A stretch of DNA of 64,000 nucleotides from Roseivirga sp. E12 (lineage in GTDB: Bacteria; Bacteroidota; Bacteroidia; Cytophagales; Cyclobacteriaceae). The stretch is from the NCBI RefSeq assembly GCF_017592825.1, contig NZ_JAGFMD010000002.1:351656-415655 (forward strand). Reading direction: 5' to 3'. Shown in pieces: positions 7,643 through 16,941 of the stretch (positions are counted from its first letter, which is position 1; each line of letters begins with the position of its first letter). Both the position numbers and the translations under genes were made by a program. The notes under the pieces are model-generated. The model had not been told where the DNA came from and searched no databases. It saw only the letters and a program-made list of their open reading frames with translations.

Positions 7643-9616
7643 ATGAACATGACTCACAAGACCTTAATACATCGAAGTGTTGGTGTAATTCTTTTATTGC
7701 TGATTCAATTTACTGCGTTATCTCAAAATCGGAATTTTGGTTTTGTTAGCGATGAAGAACTGAAGCTCAAAACCTACGCTGCAGATAAAGAGGCAGAGGC
7801 AGTTATACTCTTTGACAAAGGGAAATCCACCTTCAAGATTGATCGCGAAAAGGGTCAATTCAATATTATTTTCACCAGAACTAAGCGAATTAAGATCCTT
7901 AAAACTTCCGGTCAGGCAAGGGGAGATATTAACATATACTTTTTCCGAAGTGGTTATAATAGAGAACAATTGGTGTATGATATTAAGGCCACTGCCTATA
8001 ATTGGGACGACACAAAGGGTCAAATTAAAAATGAACTCTCGGAGAAAGATATCTATGAAGAACAATTGGGTAACGAGCTGTGGACGAAGAAATTTGTAAT
8101 ACCAAACGTCAAAGTGGGGAGTGTAATTGAATACCAATATACACTTGAGATTCCTCGAAGCAACAATATTCCAGATTGGGAATTCCAAAGCGATTTACCA
8201 ACAGTCTACAGCGAGTATGAAGTTGGCATAATCCCATTCTATGAATACACCTACCTGCTCCAAGGTAAAACTCGCTTTGACTACACTTCCAATAGTGAAT
8301 CAAAATTCGATAGAACATTCGCGGACATTGAATTCAAAGATGTCAACTACAAGTTTGCTATGAAAAATTTGTCCGCATTTAATGATGAATCCTTTATCAC
8401 ATCAAAAAGTGATTACATCGTTAAAATGGATTGGCAACTGACAAAGATTTACAAGCCCGATGGTACAAGTGACGAGTTTATGACCACCTGGCCTCAACTT
8501 TCAAAGGAATTATTGGCCTATGATAGCTATGGAAAGTTCATTCAGAAAAGCAGTAGGTCGGCTAAAAAGATCTTCAAGGATGAACTTAAAGTAAGTTCGC
8601 TCACTCCAATCGAAAAAGCTCAAAAAATCACCGACTACGTGAAGAATCGTTTTTCATGGAATGGCTACTTCCAAAAATACACCGAGTTATCCACAAAGGA
8701 ATTCATGGCACTCAACGAGGGGAGTACTGCAGAGATAAATCTCTTCTTAGCCGGTTTGCTTCAAGCAGCTGGCCTCAACGCTAAGGCTGTGCTGATCAGT
8801 ACTCGAAGTCATGGGAAAATCATAAAAACTGATCCATTCGAAAGCTTTTTCAACTCCAGCATAGTTCTACTAGAGTTAGATGGCAGAAGCTATCTTTTAG
8901 ATGCAACGGAGCCCTTGTTGCCCTTTGGTTGGATACCAGCTCAGTGCATTAACGAACAAGGTTTGGTAATTACAAAAGAAGGCGAATTATGGGTGAATCT
9001 TTCAACCGAACCCCTCTCTTCAATTCAAGAAGAATTAGCTCTAAGCATAGATTTGGAGAGTAATTTGGTAGTTGGAGATTTCAAACGATCAATGACAGGT
9101 TATGACGCATTGATTGCGAAAAAAGACCCTGATTTCTTAAAAGAGGCTTTAGAATCATATAATCTGGAAGGTGAAATTATTAAATCCGAAATATCTCAAC
9201 GAAATAAAGCATTCACAATTAATTATAGCGCCAGTGCTCCGGGTATAGACCGTTTTGGAGACCTAATTAATATCCGACCATTTCTTAACAAGCCCTGGGG
9301 GTCAAACCCGCTAAAGGCAAAATCAAGAAGCTATCCTGTTGATCTTATTTACAAAAGGCATAGGGAATATATCAGCACTTTAAGCATTCCGGAAGGCTTT
9401 CAAGTACTCTCAAAACCAGAGAATCTATTGATTGATAATGGTCTCATAAAAATAGACTATCAAGTTCAGGAAGTTAACAACGCACTTCTCATTCAAGGAA
9501 AGTATATCTTTAAAAAATCAGTCTATGATCCCAAAGAGTACAAACAGATAAGACAGCATATAGATCAGTTTGTTGATAAATTCAATGAGCTTGTTGTACT
9601 TAAGAAAATTGAATAA
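7643..9616 (+). CDS. DUF3857 / transglutaminase-like exported protein
   Basis: A 657-residue exported protein with a signal peptide to about residue 28 (ALSQ). The first half is a DUF3857 beta domain and a transglutaminase-like core follows at about 310-440. The usual catalytic Cys position (GDCxD) reads GSTAEIN at about 361, so the protease/transglutaminase cysteine is missing; a later STRSHG motif keeps the histidine. A C-terminal beta domain follows. DUF3857 proteins are widespread in this phylum, often without known activity. The gene is 31 bases downstream of the amidohydrolase and may share its transcript. Confidence 0.82.
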   Translation: MNMTHKTLIHRSVGVILLLLIQFTALSQNRNFGFVSDEELKLKTYAADKEAEAVILFDKGKSTFKIDREKGQFNIIFTRTKRIKILKTSGQARGDINIYFFRSGYNREQLVYDIKATAYNWDDTKGQIKNELSEKDIYEEQLGNELWTKKFVIPNVKVGSVIEYQYTLEIPRSNNIPDWEFQSDLPTVYSEYEVGIIPFYEYTYLLQGKTRFDYTSNSESKFDRTFADIEFKDVNYKFAMKNLSAFNDESFITSKSDYIVKMDWQLTKIYKPDGTSDEFMTTWPQLSKELLAYDSYGKFIQKSSRSAKKIFKDELKVSSLTPIEKAQKITDYVKNRFSWNGYFQKYTELSTKEFMALNEGSTAEINLFLAGLLQAAGLNAKAVLISTRSHGKIIKTDPFESFFNSSIVLLELDGRSYLLDATEPLLPFGWIPAQCINEQGLVITKEGELWVNLSTEPLSSIQEELALSIDLESNLVVGDFKRSMTGYDALIAKKDPDFLKEALESYNLEGEIIKSEISQRNKAFTINYSASAPGIDRFGDLINIRPFLNKPWGSNPLKAKSRSYPVDLIYKRHREYISTLSIPEGFQVLSKPENLLIDNGLIKIDYQVQEVNNALLIQGKYIFKKSVYDPKEYKQIRQHIDQFVDKFNELVVLKKIE

Positions 9617-9689
9617 GGACTGCTATTTGGCTTATCAAGAATTATTCTAAATAATTTTATCATCCGCTTGATATTCTAAAACTCAATTC

Positions 9690-9697
9690 TATATTTG
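9690..9697 (+). promoter_or_regulatory. Candidate -7 box (TATATTTG) for the PepSY-type gene
   Basis: The octamer matches the Bacteroidota consensus TAnnTTTG. A partial -33 element (CTTG at 9667-9670) lies 19 bases upstream, which is the expected spacing. The gene start follows 33 bases after the box. Confidence 0.45.
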
Positions 9698-9730
9698 TGC
9701 CACTATTAAGAATTGGTCTAAATAAGAATA

Positions 9731-10288
9731 ATGAGTCAAAAATTCAGAAACTTCTGCCGAAACTACCATAGAGATATTGCTTACATCTTTGTAGGGTTAA
9801 TCCTCGCTTTCTCTATTTCGGGAATTGCTTTGAACCATAGAAGAACCTTTAATTCAAGACAATTTGTCTATGAGTCTGAGGCCTTCAACATGCCACTTCC
9901 AGCTGATGTGGAGTTAATTACAAAAGAGTTTGTTGAGTCAAAATTACCTGAGATTGGAATCGGCAACGAGTACAAAAGCTTCCGTATTCAAAATGGTGAG
10001 CTACGCATATTTTATGATAAAGCCCGTGCTGAAATTAATCTAGAAACTGGCGTAGGTGAAAAGGAATGGTATGGTAAGCGAATCCTTTTGAAAGAGATGG
10101 CTGACTTGCATCAAACGACCAATCCAGCATGGATCTGGTATTCGGACATCTTTGGAATCGCCATGATCTTCATTGCGCTTTCAGGCATGTTTATCTCCAG
10201 TGGAAAAAATAGCTTTAAGAAACGAGGCTGGTATATGGCATTGATAGGTATGCTCTTCCCCCTCATCTTCTTGATTTTTATTATGTAG
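9731..10288 (+). CDS. PepSY-associated TM helix protein
   Basis: A 185-residue membrane protein. After a short basic N-terminus comes a helix (about 15-35, ending SGIALNHR, typical of PepSY-associated TM proteins), a soluble PepSY-like alpha/beta domain at about 40-120, then two closely spaced helices (about 134-155 and 164-184). Such proteins often accompany TonB siderophore receptors or ferric reductases in this phylum, but no iron gene is next to this one. It ends 3 bases before the convergent VOC gene. Exact role unknown. Confidence 0.8.
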   Translation: MSQKFRNFCRNYHRDIAYIFVGLILAFSISGIALNHRRTFNSRQFVYESEAFNMPLPADVELITKEFVESKLPEIGIGNEYKSFRIQNGELRIFYDKARAEINLETGVGEKEWYGKRILLKEMADLHQTTNPAWIWYSDIFGIAMIFIALSGMFISSGKNSFKKRGWYMALIGMLFPLIFLIFIM

Positions 10289-10291
10289 CTT

Positions 10292-10657
10292 CTAGTTAGG
10301 GAGCTTAAAATAAGGGTTATAAATCAAACCGAGCACATTTCCCCAAGGGTCTTTGACAGTTGCCACCATGAGCTCGCCCCCTACATTAGTGGGTGCTTCA
10401 TGAGGCGTAGCCCCCTGAGCGAGTAGCTTTTTATATTCCTCCTCTATTTTCTCTACACCCCAGTAGCTCAATACACTATCGACCTTTTCTGCTCCTGAAT
10501 TTTCTTCTGGTTGCAGACCCAGTTCATAGCCTCCAATATTGAACCCGATATAGAATGGCTCATCGAAATAGGGTTTGGTACCAAAGGCTTGTGTGTACCA
10601 AGCCTTGGCGGCTTCCATATCTGAAACTTTGTAGATGGTTGTTCTTAATCCAAGCAT
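10292..10657 (-). CDS. VOC family (glyoxalase/bleomycin-resistance fold) protein
   Basis: A 121-residue single vicinal-oxygen-chelate domain built of two beta-alpha-beta-beta-beta modules: LRTTIYKVSDMEAAKAWYTQ at the N-terminus and VATVKDPWGNVLGLI at about 98-112. Metal-ligand positions are partly visible (Glu in GYELGLQPEE), but the first His is absent, so glyoxalase I activity is unlikely. Its substrate is unknown. The gene lies 9 bases downstream of an alpha/beta hydrolase gene on the same strand. Confidence 0.85.
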   Translation of the reverse strand: MLGLRTTIYKVSDMEAAKAWYTQAFGTKPYFDEPFYIGFNIGGYELGLQPEENSGAEKVDSVLSYWGVEKIEEEYKKLLAQGATPHEAPTNVGGELMVATVKDPWGNVLGLIYNPYFKLPN

Positions 10658-10666
10658 TATGATTTC

Positions 10667-11464
10667 TTACTTGAGTATTCTACTTAATTGATTTCTGAAT
10701 TCTTCGAAGTCAGACAAGTTCTTATGCCTTCCTTCTTCAATGGTGATGAATTCTGATTGGCCTTCCGGCAGGGACTCGTGCAGTTTCTCGCCTGATTTAT
10801 AAGGCACAACCTCATCATCCGTTCCATGAAAAATATGGACAAGGCACTCGGCAGTTTTCAGGTATTTGAAACTTTGGAAGTTATAACGGAGCGCCCAATT
10901 AGAGGGGTAAATCGGGTAGTAACGCTGAGCTACAGCAGCTAGAGAGTAATAAGGTGTTTCCAGAATGAGTCTCTTAGGTACATGTTTCCCTGCGAGCCAC
11001 GAAGCGATTCCAGTTCCAAGCGATCGGCCATAGAGGGTGATTTCATTTTCAGGATACTGGCTAAGCGCATAACTGTAAAATAACTCAGCATCACTCAGCA
11101 AAAGCTCCATGGAACGTTCTCCCCTGCTCTTGCCATAACCACGGTAGTCCATTACAAGAACGTCATAGTCAAGTTTCACGAAACGTTCAACCACCTTTCC
11201 CCAACGGGTGAGGTTTCCCCGATTACCATGAAAATATAAGATCAGGCCTTTGGTATCTTCTGCTTTGAAATGAAGAGCATTCAGTTTGGCACCATCATCT
11301 GTAGTCAGGTCAACTTCTTCATGTGGAGTGTCAAAACTGTAGACATGATCTTCGGGCAATTCTCCATCGAGGAAAATGAATTTTTCCTGTAACGTGTACA
11401 GGAATACTGCACCTAGAATGTAAACGAAAAGAAGACTGGAACCTATGATCAACAAGCGTTTCAA
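10667..11464 (-). CDS. Membrane-anchored alpha/beta hydrolase (copy 2)
   Basis: A 265-residue serine hydrolase of the BEM46/FrsA-like type. An N-terminal hydrophobic anchor (about 5-24) is followed by the alpha/beta fold: oxyanion-region HGNRGN, nucleophile elbow GRSLG (Ser about 149), the acid in HGTDDEVVPY (about 217) and the catalytic His in EEGRHKNLSD (about 247). It is a paralogue of the gene 2 bases upstream (11467-12342), so the pair is a tandem duplication. Likely an esterase or lipase acting at the membrane; substrate unknown. Confidence 0.88.
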   Translation of the reverse strand: MKRLLIIGSSLLFVYILGAVFLYTLQEKFIFLDGELPEDHVYSFDTPHEEVDLTTDDGAKLNALHFKAEDTKGLILYFHGNRGNLTRWGKVVERFVKLDYDVLVMDYRGYGKSRGERSMELLLSDAELFYSYALSQYPENEITLYGRSLGTGIASWLAGKHVPKRLILETPYYSLAAVAQRYYPIYPSNWALRYNFQSFKYLKTAECLVHIFHGTDDEVVPYKSGEKLHESLPEGQSEFITIEEGRHKNLSDFEEFRNQLSRILK

Positions 11465-11466
11465 TA

Positions 11467-12342
11467 TTATGGATTTTGTCTTTCCTTTTTACGCTTTCTC
11501 TTAAAATTCAAACTTGTTTCTGTCGGATCAATGGTACCCGGCAGTTTAGCATTGAGAATTTCCTCGAGCATACGATGATACTCCTCGAAAGTATGGAGGT
11601 TGTTGTGCCCGGCTCCAATTACCGGATAAAGTCTCGTGTTTTCGGCATTCACTTTTGACAGCGACACAGCTGTCTTAAAGGGAATAAGCTTGTCGTTTGT
11701 ACCATGAACGATTTTGATGGGGCAATTCACGTATTTAAGCCATTTGTATGTCCGAATTGGAAACTTAATCAATAGTGAAACAGGCATAAAAGGAATGTAG
11801 CGCTTAGTCACCTTAGCCAAGCTATAGTAAGGCGATTCGAGCACCAACATTCTCGGATGATTATTAGAAGCAATTTTAGCTGCAAAGCCAGAACCTAATG
11901 ACCGACCGTAAAGGACAATGTATTTTTCCGGAACTTGCTCTCGCACTTTATCATAGACATATTGTAAATCTTCCTTGATACCTTCCTCTGATCTCTTGCC
12001 CGTACTTTTGCCAAAACCACGGTAGTCCACCATCAAAACATCGTAACCGAGCCTGGTAAAATCGACTGCAAACTTGCCCCAACCTTTTAAAGATTTAGAA
12101 TTTCCCTTGAGATAAATGACTACTCCCTTTGGTTCGGCAATTCTGAAATGAATACCATTGATATTGACCCCTGGTTCTTTTTCAAGGTTATACTCTTCGA
12201 ACCGAAGGTTAGGGTATTTGAATTCAAAGTCTTCGGGAAGTTTTTCTGGCTTAAAGAGGAAACGCTCTTGGGCAAAATAGATCACGAAATTAGCCACTAT
12301 ATATGCTACGCCTACTAGGATCAGTATAGTACCAATTTCCAT
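11467..12342 (-). CDS. Membrane-anchored alpha/beta hydrolase (copy 1)
   Basis: A 291-residue paralogue of the next gene with the same N-terminal anchor (about 5-24) and the same catalytic set: GRSLG nucleophile elbow (about 147), the acid in HGTNDKLIPF (about 214) and His in GAGHNNLHTF (about 243). It carries a basic C-terminal tail (NFKRKRKKERQ) absent from its partner, which may bind acidic phospholipid heads or nucleic acid. One difference is KGNSKS where the paralogue has HGNRGN, so the oxyanion-loop histidine is lost. Activity is expected but not certain. Confidence 0.87.
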   Translation of the reverse strand: MEIGTILILVGVAYIVANFVIYFAQERFLFKPEKLPEDFEFKYPNLRFEEYNLEKEPGVNINGIHFRIAEPKGVVIYLKGNSKSLKGWGKFAVDFTRLGYDVLMVDYRGFGKSTGKRSEEGIKEDLQYVYDKVREQVPEKYIVLYGRSLGSGFAAKIASNNHPRMLVLESPYYSLAKVTKRYIPFMPVSLLIKFPIRTYKWLKYVNCPIKIVHGTNDKLIPFKTAVSLSKVNAENTRLYPVIGAGHNNLHTFEEYHRMLEEILNAKLPGTIDPTETSLNFKRKRKKERQNP

Positions 12343-12425
12343 CTAAGTAAGATATTAAAAGTCCTGCGGATTACAATAGGCCAGAATTTGCTAGCTTAAA
12401 AGTTCAAACGCCAAACCGAACCCAA

Positions 12426-13535
12426 ATGAAACAGATTCTGACTATATGCTGCCTACTAATTGTCCAGCACTGCTTTAGCCAAAGTCTTCAATTCAGAAGT
12501 AGCAATCGCTATATTTTGGGTACCAACAAAGACCGAACGGCCTCTATAGGCATTGGCGATATAGACAGCGATGGTGACCTGGATATTGTTGTAGCAAACG
12601 GAAGGCATTGGCCACTACAAAACCAAGTTTTCTTTAATGATGGCCGTGGCATCTTTACCCTTTCTCAACCACTTGATATTACAAGTGAAACGAGTTATGC
12701 CACTGAACTGGCCGACCTCGATGGTGATGGTGACTTAGATGTGGCTGTAGGCAATGACAACGCACCTAACATGCTCTACTTCAATGATGGCATGGGCAAT
12801 TTCACAAGAGGAAAGCATTTTGGTAAACGATACTCGAATACACGCAATCTCACCTTAGCTGATCTTGACCAGGATGGTGACGTTGATATTTTAATCACCA
12901 ACCGTGGTCAGGAAAATGAAATCTGTCTAAATGATGGTAAAGGGGGTTTCTCTGAGCCAATTGGTTTTGGTGCCAAGGATGATTCGACAATCGATGTGGA
13001 GGTTTCAGATATAGATGAGGATGGCGACTTAGATCTGATTCTGGCAAATAGAGATGGTCAGTCGAATGCCATTTACCTAAACGGAGGTAATCTTGATTTC
13101 TCTACTAAAATTCTTTTTGGAACAGGTTCTGACGAAACCAGAGCCGTGGCAATCGCTGATATCAATCAGGATGGGTACAAAGACATTGTTACTGCCAATA
13201 TTGGGCAACCAAACGCTATTTATTTTGGAGATAAAGATATGAGCTTTAAGAAAAGTGCAATCTATGACTCTGAGGAGGATCAATCATATTCGGTAACTAC
13301 TAGTGACCTAGACCTTGATGGTGATATGGATATTGTAGTTGCGAATGTAAGAGGCACAAATTCAGTATTTCTTAATAATGATAGTGGGAAAAGCTGGACC
13401 CAAATGAGTGTTGGCCCTAAATTCAACAGCTATGACATTATTACCGCAGACCTAAATGGTGATGGTAGGCCTGACCTTATTGAAGCCAATTCTGACGAGC
13501 TGAATTTGTTTCACATGAACCTCCCGAAGAAGTAG
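12426..13535 (+). CDS. Secreted FG-GAP/VCBS repeat protein
   Basis: A 369-residue exported protein with a signal peptide (about 1-19, ending FSQS) and about seven calcium-binding repeats of the pattern D-x-D-x-D-G-D-x-D followed by a short hydrophobic strand. Examples are DIDSDGDLDIVVAN, DLDGDGDLDVAVGN and DLNGDGRPDLIEAN, spaced about 46 residues apart. This forms an integrin-alpha-like beta propeller that binds calcium and extracellular partners. No T9SS C-terminal domain is present. A role in adhesion or scaffolding is inferred from the fold. Confidence 0.88.
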   Translation: MKQILTICCLLIVQHCFSQSLQFRSSNRYILGTNKDRTASIGIGDIDSDGDLDIVVANGRHWPLQNQVFFNDGRGIFTLSQPLDITSETSYATELADLDGDGDLDVAVGNDNAPNMLYFNDGMGNFTRGKHFGKRYSNTRNLTLADLDQDGDVDILITNRGQENEICLNDGKGGFSEPIGFGAKDDSTIDVEVSDIDEDGDLDLILANRDGQSNAIYLNGGNLDFSTKILFGTGSDETRAVAIADINQDGYKDIVTANIGQPNAIYFGDKDMSFKKSAIYDSEEDQSYSVTTSDLDLDGDMDIVVANVRGTNSVFLNNDSGKSWTQMSVGPKFNSYDIITADLNGDGRPDLIEANSDELNLFHMNLPKK

Positions 13536-13544
13536 TAGAGATAT

Positions 13545-14621
13545 TTAAGCATTTAAGAACTCTGTCAAAAGTCTATGAAAATGGTGTACTCCCTTTTCCA
13601 TTTCGGGAGAATAACGGCCCGTATTGTAAATACTTGACTTCATCCCTTGATGCACACCTTCTACCACTGCTTCGTCTTCCTGCTCAACTTTATCTAGCCC
13701 TGTACCAGCACCCACATCTAGTTTAGTCTCATCATAGACATAAGAAATGAAAGACACCTTTGTCTCTTCTTTCGATATTGGTCTTACAATATTTATAGAT
13801 AGTCCCCATGGGTAAAAATTGAACATCATATTAGGGAACACCCAGAAGTAATAGGCGGCTATAGATTTTCCGTAATCTTCGTGATTCTCCGGGAATTCAA
13901 AAACATGTTCGTCTCCATCGGCATAGCCAATTTGCAGGTTAGCATGTTTAAACAAGACCGTTTCATAATTCCCATAATCAAGTGTTGCATTCAAATCGGC
14001 ATGAACAAAAGGAATATGGAACCCTTCTAAGTAGTTATCGCAGTAAAGGGCCCAATGGGCATTGATGTGATAGTCTTTGCCCCTATTAGCATGGAGTTTG
14101 AATTTGTCCAATGACATATACCCAACCTTCCGTTCCATAGCGGCAATCACATCCTTAAAATCATAAGCATGTCCTAGGGAGGCAAAAAGCCATGGACCCC
14201 ATTTCAACATCGGAAACTCATGCAAGTCATCGGCAGGGCGTGGAAAGTTTTTGGTGGCTTTGAATTGCGGCATGTGCTGGAATTTCCCATCCAGACCAAA
14301 CCTTCGGCCATGATAGGCGCAGGTAATATTTCGGGCTTTGGTTGAGTGATGGCACAATATATTTCCACGGTGCGTACACACATTTGAGAGTATTCTCAAT
14401 TCATCTCCCTGACGACATAAAATCATGGGTTCGTCTGTACCCTCAAATTTGAAAGGAAAAACAGCGCCACCCTCAAGTGCTAAACTTTGATCGCCCACGA
14501 ATTGCCACGACTTGGCAAACACCTTTTCTAACAAGCTTTCAAACACCACAGAGCTTCTATAGAAAGAAGAGGGTAATGTCTCAGCGTATTCAATTTCTGG
14601 ATGAATCTCGTATTTAGGCAT
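13545..14621 (-). CDS. Rieske non-heme iron oxygenase, alpha subunit
   Basis: A 358-residue ring-hydroxylase/choline-monooxygenase-like alpha subunit. The Rieske [2Fe-2S] ligands are in CTHRGN (Cys/His, about 82-84) and CAYHGRRFGLDG (about 101-104). The C-terminal catalytic domain has the iron-binding DNYLEGFHIPFVHADL segment (about 194-209). No ferredoxin, reductase or beta subunit is adjacent. It is divergent from an amino acid permease plus guanidino-hydrolase pair, which hints at oxidation of a nitrogenous or methylated substrate; that is inference. Confidence 0.9.
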   Translation of the reverse strand: MPKYEIHPEIEYAETLPSSFYRSSVVFESLLEKVFAKSWQFVGDQSLALEGGAVFPFKFEGTDEPMILCRQGDELRILSNVCTHRGNILCHHSTKARNITCAYHGRRFGLDGKFQHMPQFKATKNFPRPADDLHEFPMLKWGPWLFASLGHAYDFKDVIAAMERKVGYMSLDKFKLHANRGKDYHINAHWALYCDNYLEGFHIPFVHADLNATLDYGNYETVLFKHANLQIGYADGDEHVFEFPENHEDYGKSIAAYYFWVFPNMMFNFYPWGLSINIVRPISKEETKVSFISYVYDETKLDVGAGTGLDKVEQEDEAVVEGVHQGMKSSIYNTGRYSPEMEKGVHHFHRLLTEFLNA

Positions 14622-14690
14622 GCTCGACTATTCTTAATATCTTACTAAATCACTTATCGCAAAATAAGCAATCTCATTTGATCTTCTTAC

Positions 14691-15998
14691 ATGTCTTCTA
14701 AGAGTGAAAAATCCAAACAACTCGGGCTCTGGACAGTGACCTCCTTGGTGGTTGGTGGAATGATTGGCTCTGGTATTTTTTCAATACCAACGGCACTTGC
14801 CCCATACGGTGGGATTAGTTTAATAGGGTGGGCAGTAGCTGCCGCTGGGGCTCTTTTTATGGCCAAAGTATTAAGTCTATTATCTAAAGTTATTCCAGCT
14901 AGTGGCGGGCCATATGCTTATAGCCGAGAGGCCTTTGGTGAATTCACCGCATTCATAGTGGCATGGGGCTATTGGATATCTATATGGGCTACAAATGCTG
15001 CCATCACCATTACTTTCGTAAGCTATTTAAGTGTATTCATACCAGCATTGGCAGAAAATACAGTTTTGGCTGCCTTGGCCGGTTTTCTAACACTTTGGCT
15101 ACTTACAGCTCTTAACAGCCATAGCATAAAAAGTGCGGGCAAATTGCAGCTCGTTTCTACTATTCTAAAGATCATTCCAATAATCACGATTACCATCGCA
15201 GGTTTTTTCTTTTTTCAAGCAGATCACTTCACCCCTTTCAACCTAAGTGAGAGCTCAAGCTTAAAAGCCATTACAATTACTACAGCCTTTTGTCTCTTTG
15301 CTTTTATGGGCTTAGAGGCGGCTACTATACCTGCAGGAAACATTAAGAACCCAAAGAAAACCATACCGCGTGCGACCATTTTAGGTACCGCCATTGTTAC
15401 CATCATCTACATCCTAAGTTCAATCTCACTATTTGGTATACTACCACCTGATCAGCTATCGACTTCTGTAGCACCATATGGCGATGCTGCCGCCAACCTA
15501 TGGGGGGAAAATGCACGTTATTTAATAGCTGGGGGTGCCTGTATATCTGCCTTTGGGGCACTCAACGGATGGATATTGATTCAGGGGCAACTTCCATTAG
15601 CCATGGCAGGTGATGGACTCTTGCCAAAGGCTTTTGGTAAAAAGAATCGTAATGACACTCCGAGCTTTGGCATTATTATATCTAGCGTAATCATCACGTT
15701 GTTGCTCCTTGCCAATCAATCAAAAGGACTAAATAGTCTTTATGCTTTCGTACTCTTACTCACTACAGTAACCGTCCTAATATCGTATGCAACTAGTGCT
15801 CTTGCCTTCTTGCACTTCTCATTAAAGAATAAATTGGGTTTTACATCGTCATATCGAAACTTGGCCCTAGGAATTGTTGCAACATCCTTCTCAATTTGGA
15901 TGTTCATAGGCTCAGGGCTTGAGGCTAACCTCTGGGGCTTTGGTGGAGTTGCTCTCGGTTTACCCATCTATTTTTGGAATAAAAGAAAGCGTACATGA
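14691..15998 (+). CDS. APC superfamily amino acid permease
   Basis: A 435-residue transporter with about 12 hydrophobic helices. The APC signature is at the first helix (VVGGMIGSGIFSIP, about 20-34) and the conserved FCLFAFMGLEAA segment is around 200. It belongs to the basic amino acid/polyamine antiporter branch by general resemblance. The stop overlaps the start of the downstream DDAH-like hydrolase by 4 bases (ATGA at 15995-15998), so import and hydrolysis of an arginine-like compound are probably coupled. Substrate is inferred. Confidence 0.88.
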   Translation: MSSKSEKSKQLGLWTVTSLVVGGMIGSGIFSIPTALAPYGGISLIGWAVAAAGALFMAKVLSLLSKVIPASGGPYAYSREAFGEFTAFIVAWGYWISIWATNAAITITFVSYLSVFIPALAENTVLAALAGFLTLWLLTALNSHSIKSAGKLQLVSTILKIIPIITITIAGFFFFQADHFTPFNLSESSSLKAITITTAFCLFAFMGLEAATIPAGNIKNPKKTIPRATILGTAIVTIIYILSSISLFGILPPDQLSTSVAPYGDAAANLWGENARYLIAGGACISAFGALNGWILIQGQLPLAMAGDGLLPKAFGKKNRNDTPSFGIIISSVIITLLLLANQSKGLNSLYAFVLLLTTVTVLISYATSALAFLHFSLKNKLGFTSSYRNLALGIVATSFSIWMFIGSGLEANLWGFGGVALGLPIYFWNKRKRT

Positions 15999-16870
15999 AA
16001 ACATGCCATTCGGAATATGGAACACTGAAGTCATTATGGATTAAACCCGCTTCTGAGGCATTTCTTAATCAAGCAACTTTACAAACTCAATGGGAAGAAC
16101 TGAACTATCTGGGCGAGCCAATATTCCAAGAAGCGCTTATTGAATACGAAGCCTTTCAATCCCATTTTGTCAAACAAGATATTGAGTTGAATTTTCTTCA
16201 AGCCGATGACACCGTTATGATGGACTCTATCTATTGTCGTGACGCAGCTTTAGCTACTGACTTCGGTATGATCATTTGTAATATGGGGAAAGGTGGCCGT
16301 ATTAATGAACCCAAAGCTCAAGTCAAGGCCTACCAGTCGATAGGACTGAATATTCTGGGTACTATCAATTCTCCTGGAACTTTAGAGGGGGGGGATGTGG
16401 CCTGGCTGGATCAAACTACGGTAGCAGTCGGGCATACCTATAGGACCAACCCAGAGGGCATGAAACAATTGGAAGCGCTTTTAGGCCCAAAGGGTATTGA
16501 AGTCATACCAGTAGAGTTGCCCCATTATAAAGGACCTTCTGATGTGTTTCACCTCATGTCTATTTTAAGCCCTGTTGACAAGGATTTGGCCGTGATCTAC
16601 TCTCCGTTAATGCCAATCAAGTTTCGAAATTTGCTCATCGACCGTGGCTTTGACTTTGTAGAAGTACCTGAGGAAGAATTTGAATCAATGGGCTGCAACG
16701 TATTAGCACTTTCTCCTAGAGAATGCTTAATGGTAGCTGGAAACCCAATCACTAAATCACGATTAGCAGAGGCCGGTTGCATAGTAAAAGAATATGCAGG
16801 TTCAGAAATAAGCGTAAAGGGAGGTGGCGGACCAACCTGTTTAACGCGACCTATTTATAGGGAAATCTAA
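15995..16870 (+). CDS. DDAH/arginine deiminase-like guanidino hydrolase
   Basis: A 291-residue protein of the amidinotransferase/guanidino-modifying superfamily. Catalytic landmarks are visible: the YCRDAA acidic motif (about 84), LEGGDV (about 129), the histidine in VFHLMSIL (about 187) and the nucleophilic cysteine in GGPTCLTRP near the C-terminus (Cys282). Related enzymes hydrolyse arginine or methylarginines to citrulline plus ammonia or methylamines. It is translationally coupled to the upstream permease. Whether the substrate is dimethylarginine, arginine or another guanidine compound cannot be decided here. Confidence 0.87.
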   Translation: MKTCHSEYGTLKSLWIKPASEAFLNQATLQTQWEELNYLGEPIFQEALIEYEAFQSHFVKQDIELNFLQADDTVMMDSIYCRDAALATDFGMIICNMGKGGRINEPKAQVKAYQSIGLNILGTINSPGTLEGGDVAWLDQTTVAVGHTYRTNPEGMKQLEALLGPKGIEVIPVELPHYKGPSDVFHLMSILSPVDKDLAVIYSPLMPIKFRNLLIDRGFDFVEVPEEEFESMGCNVLALSPRECLMVAGNPITKSRLAEAGCIVKEYAGSEISVKGGGGPTCLTRPIYREI

Positions 16871-16941
16871 CACCATATAAAAAATCAGTATTGCCCTCTG
16901 CCATTGAATTTCATACATTCAAAACTTTCAAACCTGATCTC

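Noticed and set aside
16891..16941. Longer start of the M1 peptidase at TTG
   Set aside because: It would put 17 residues before a clean signal peptide; the ATG at 16942 fits export.
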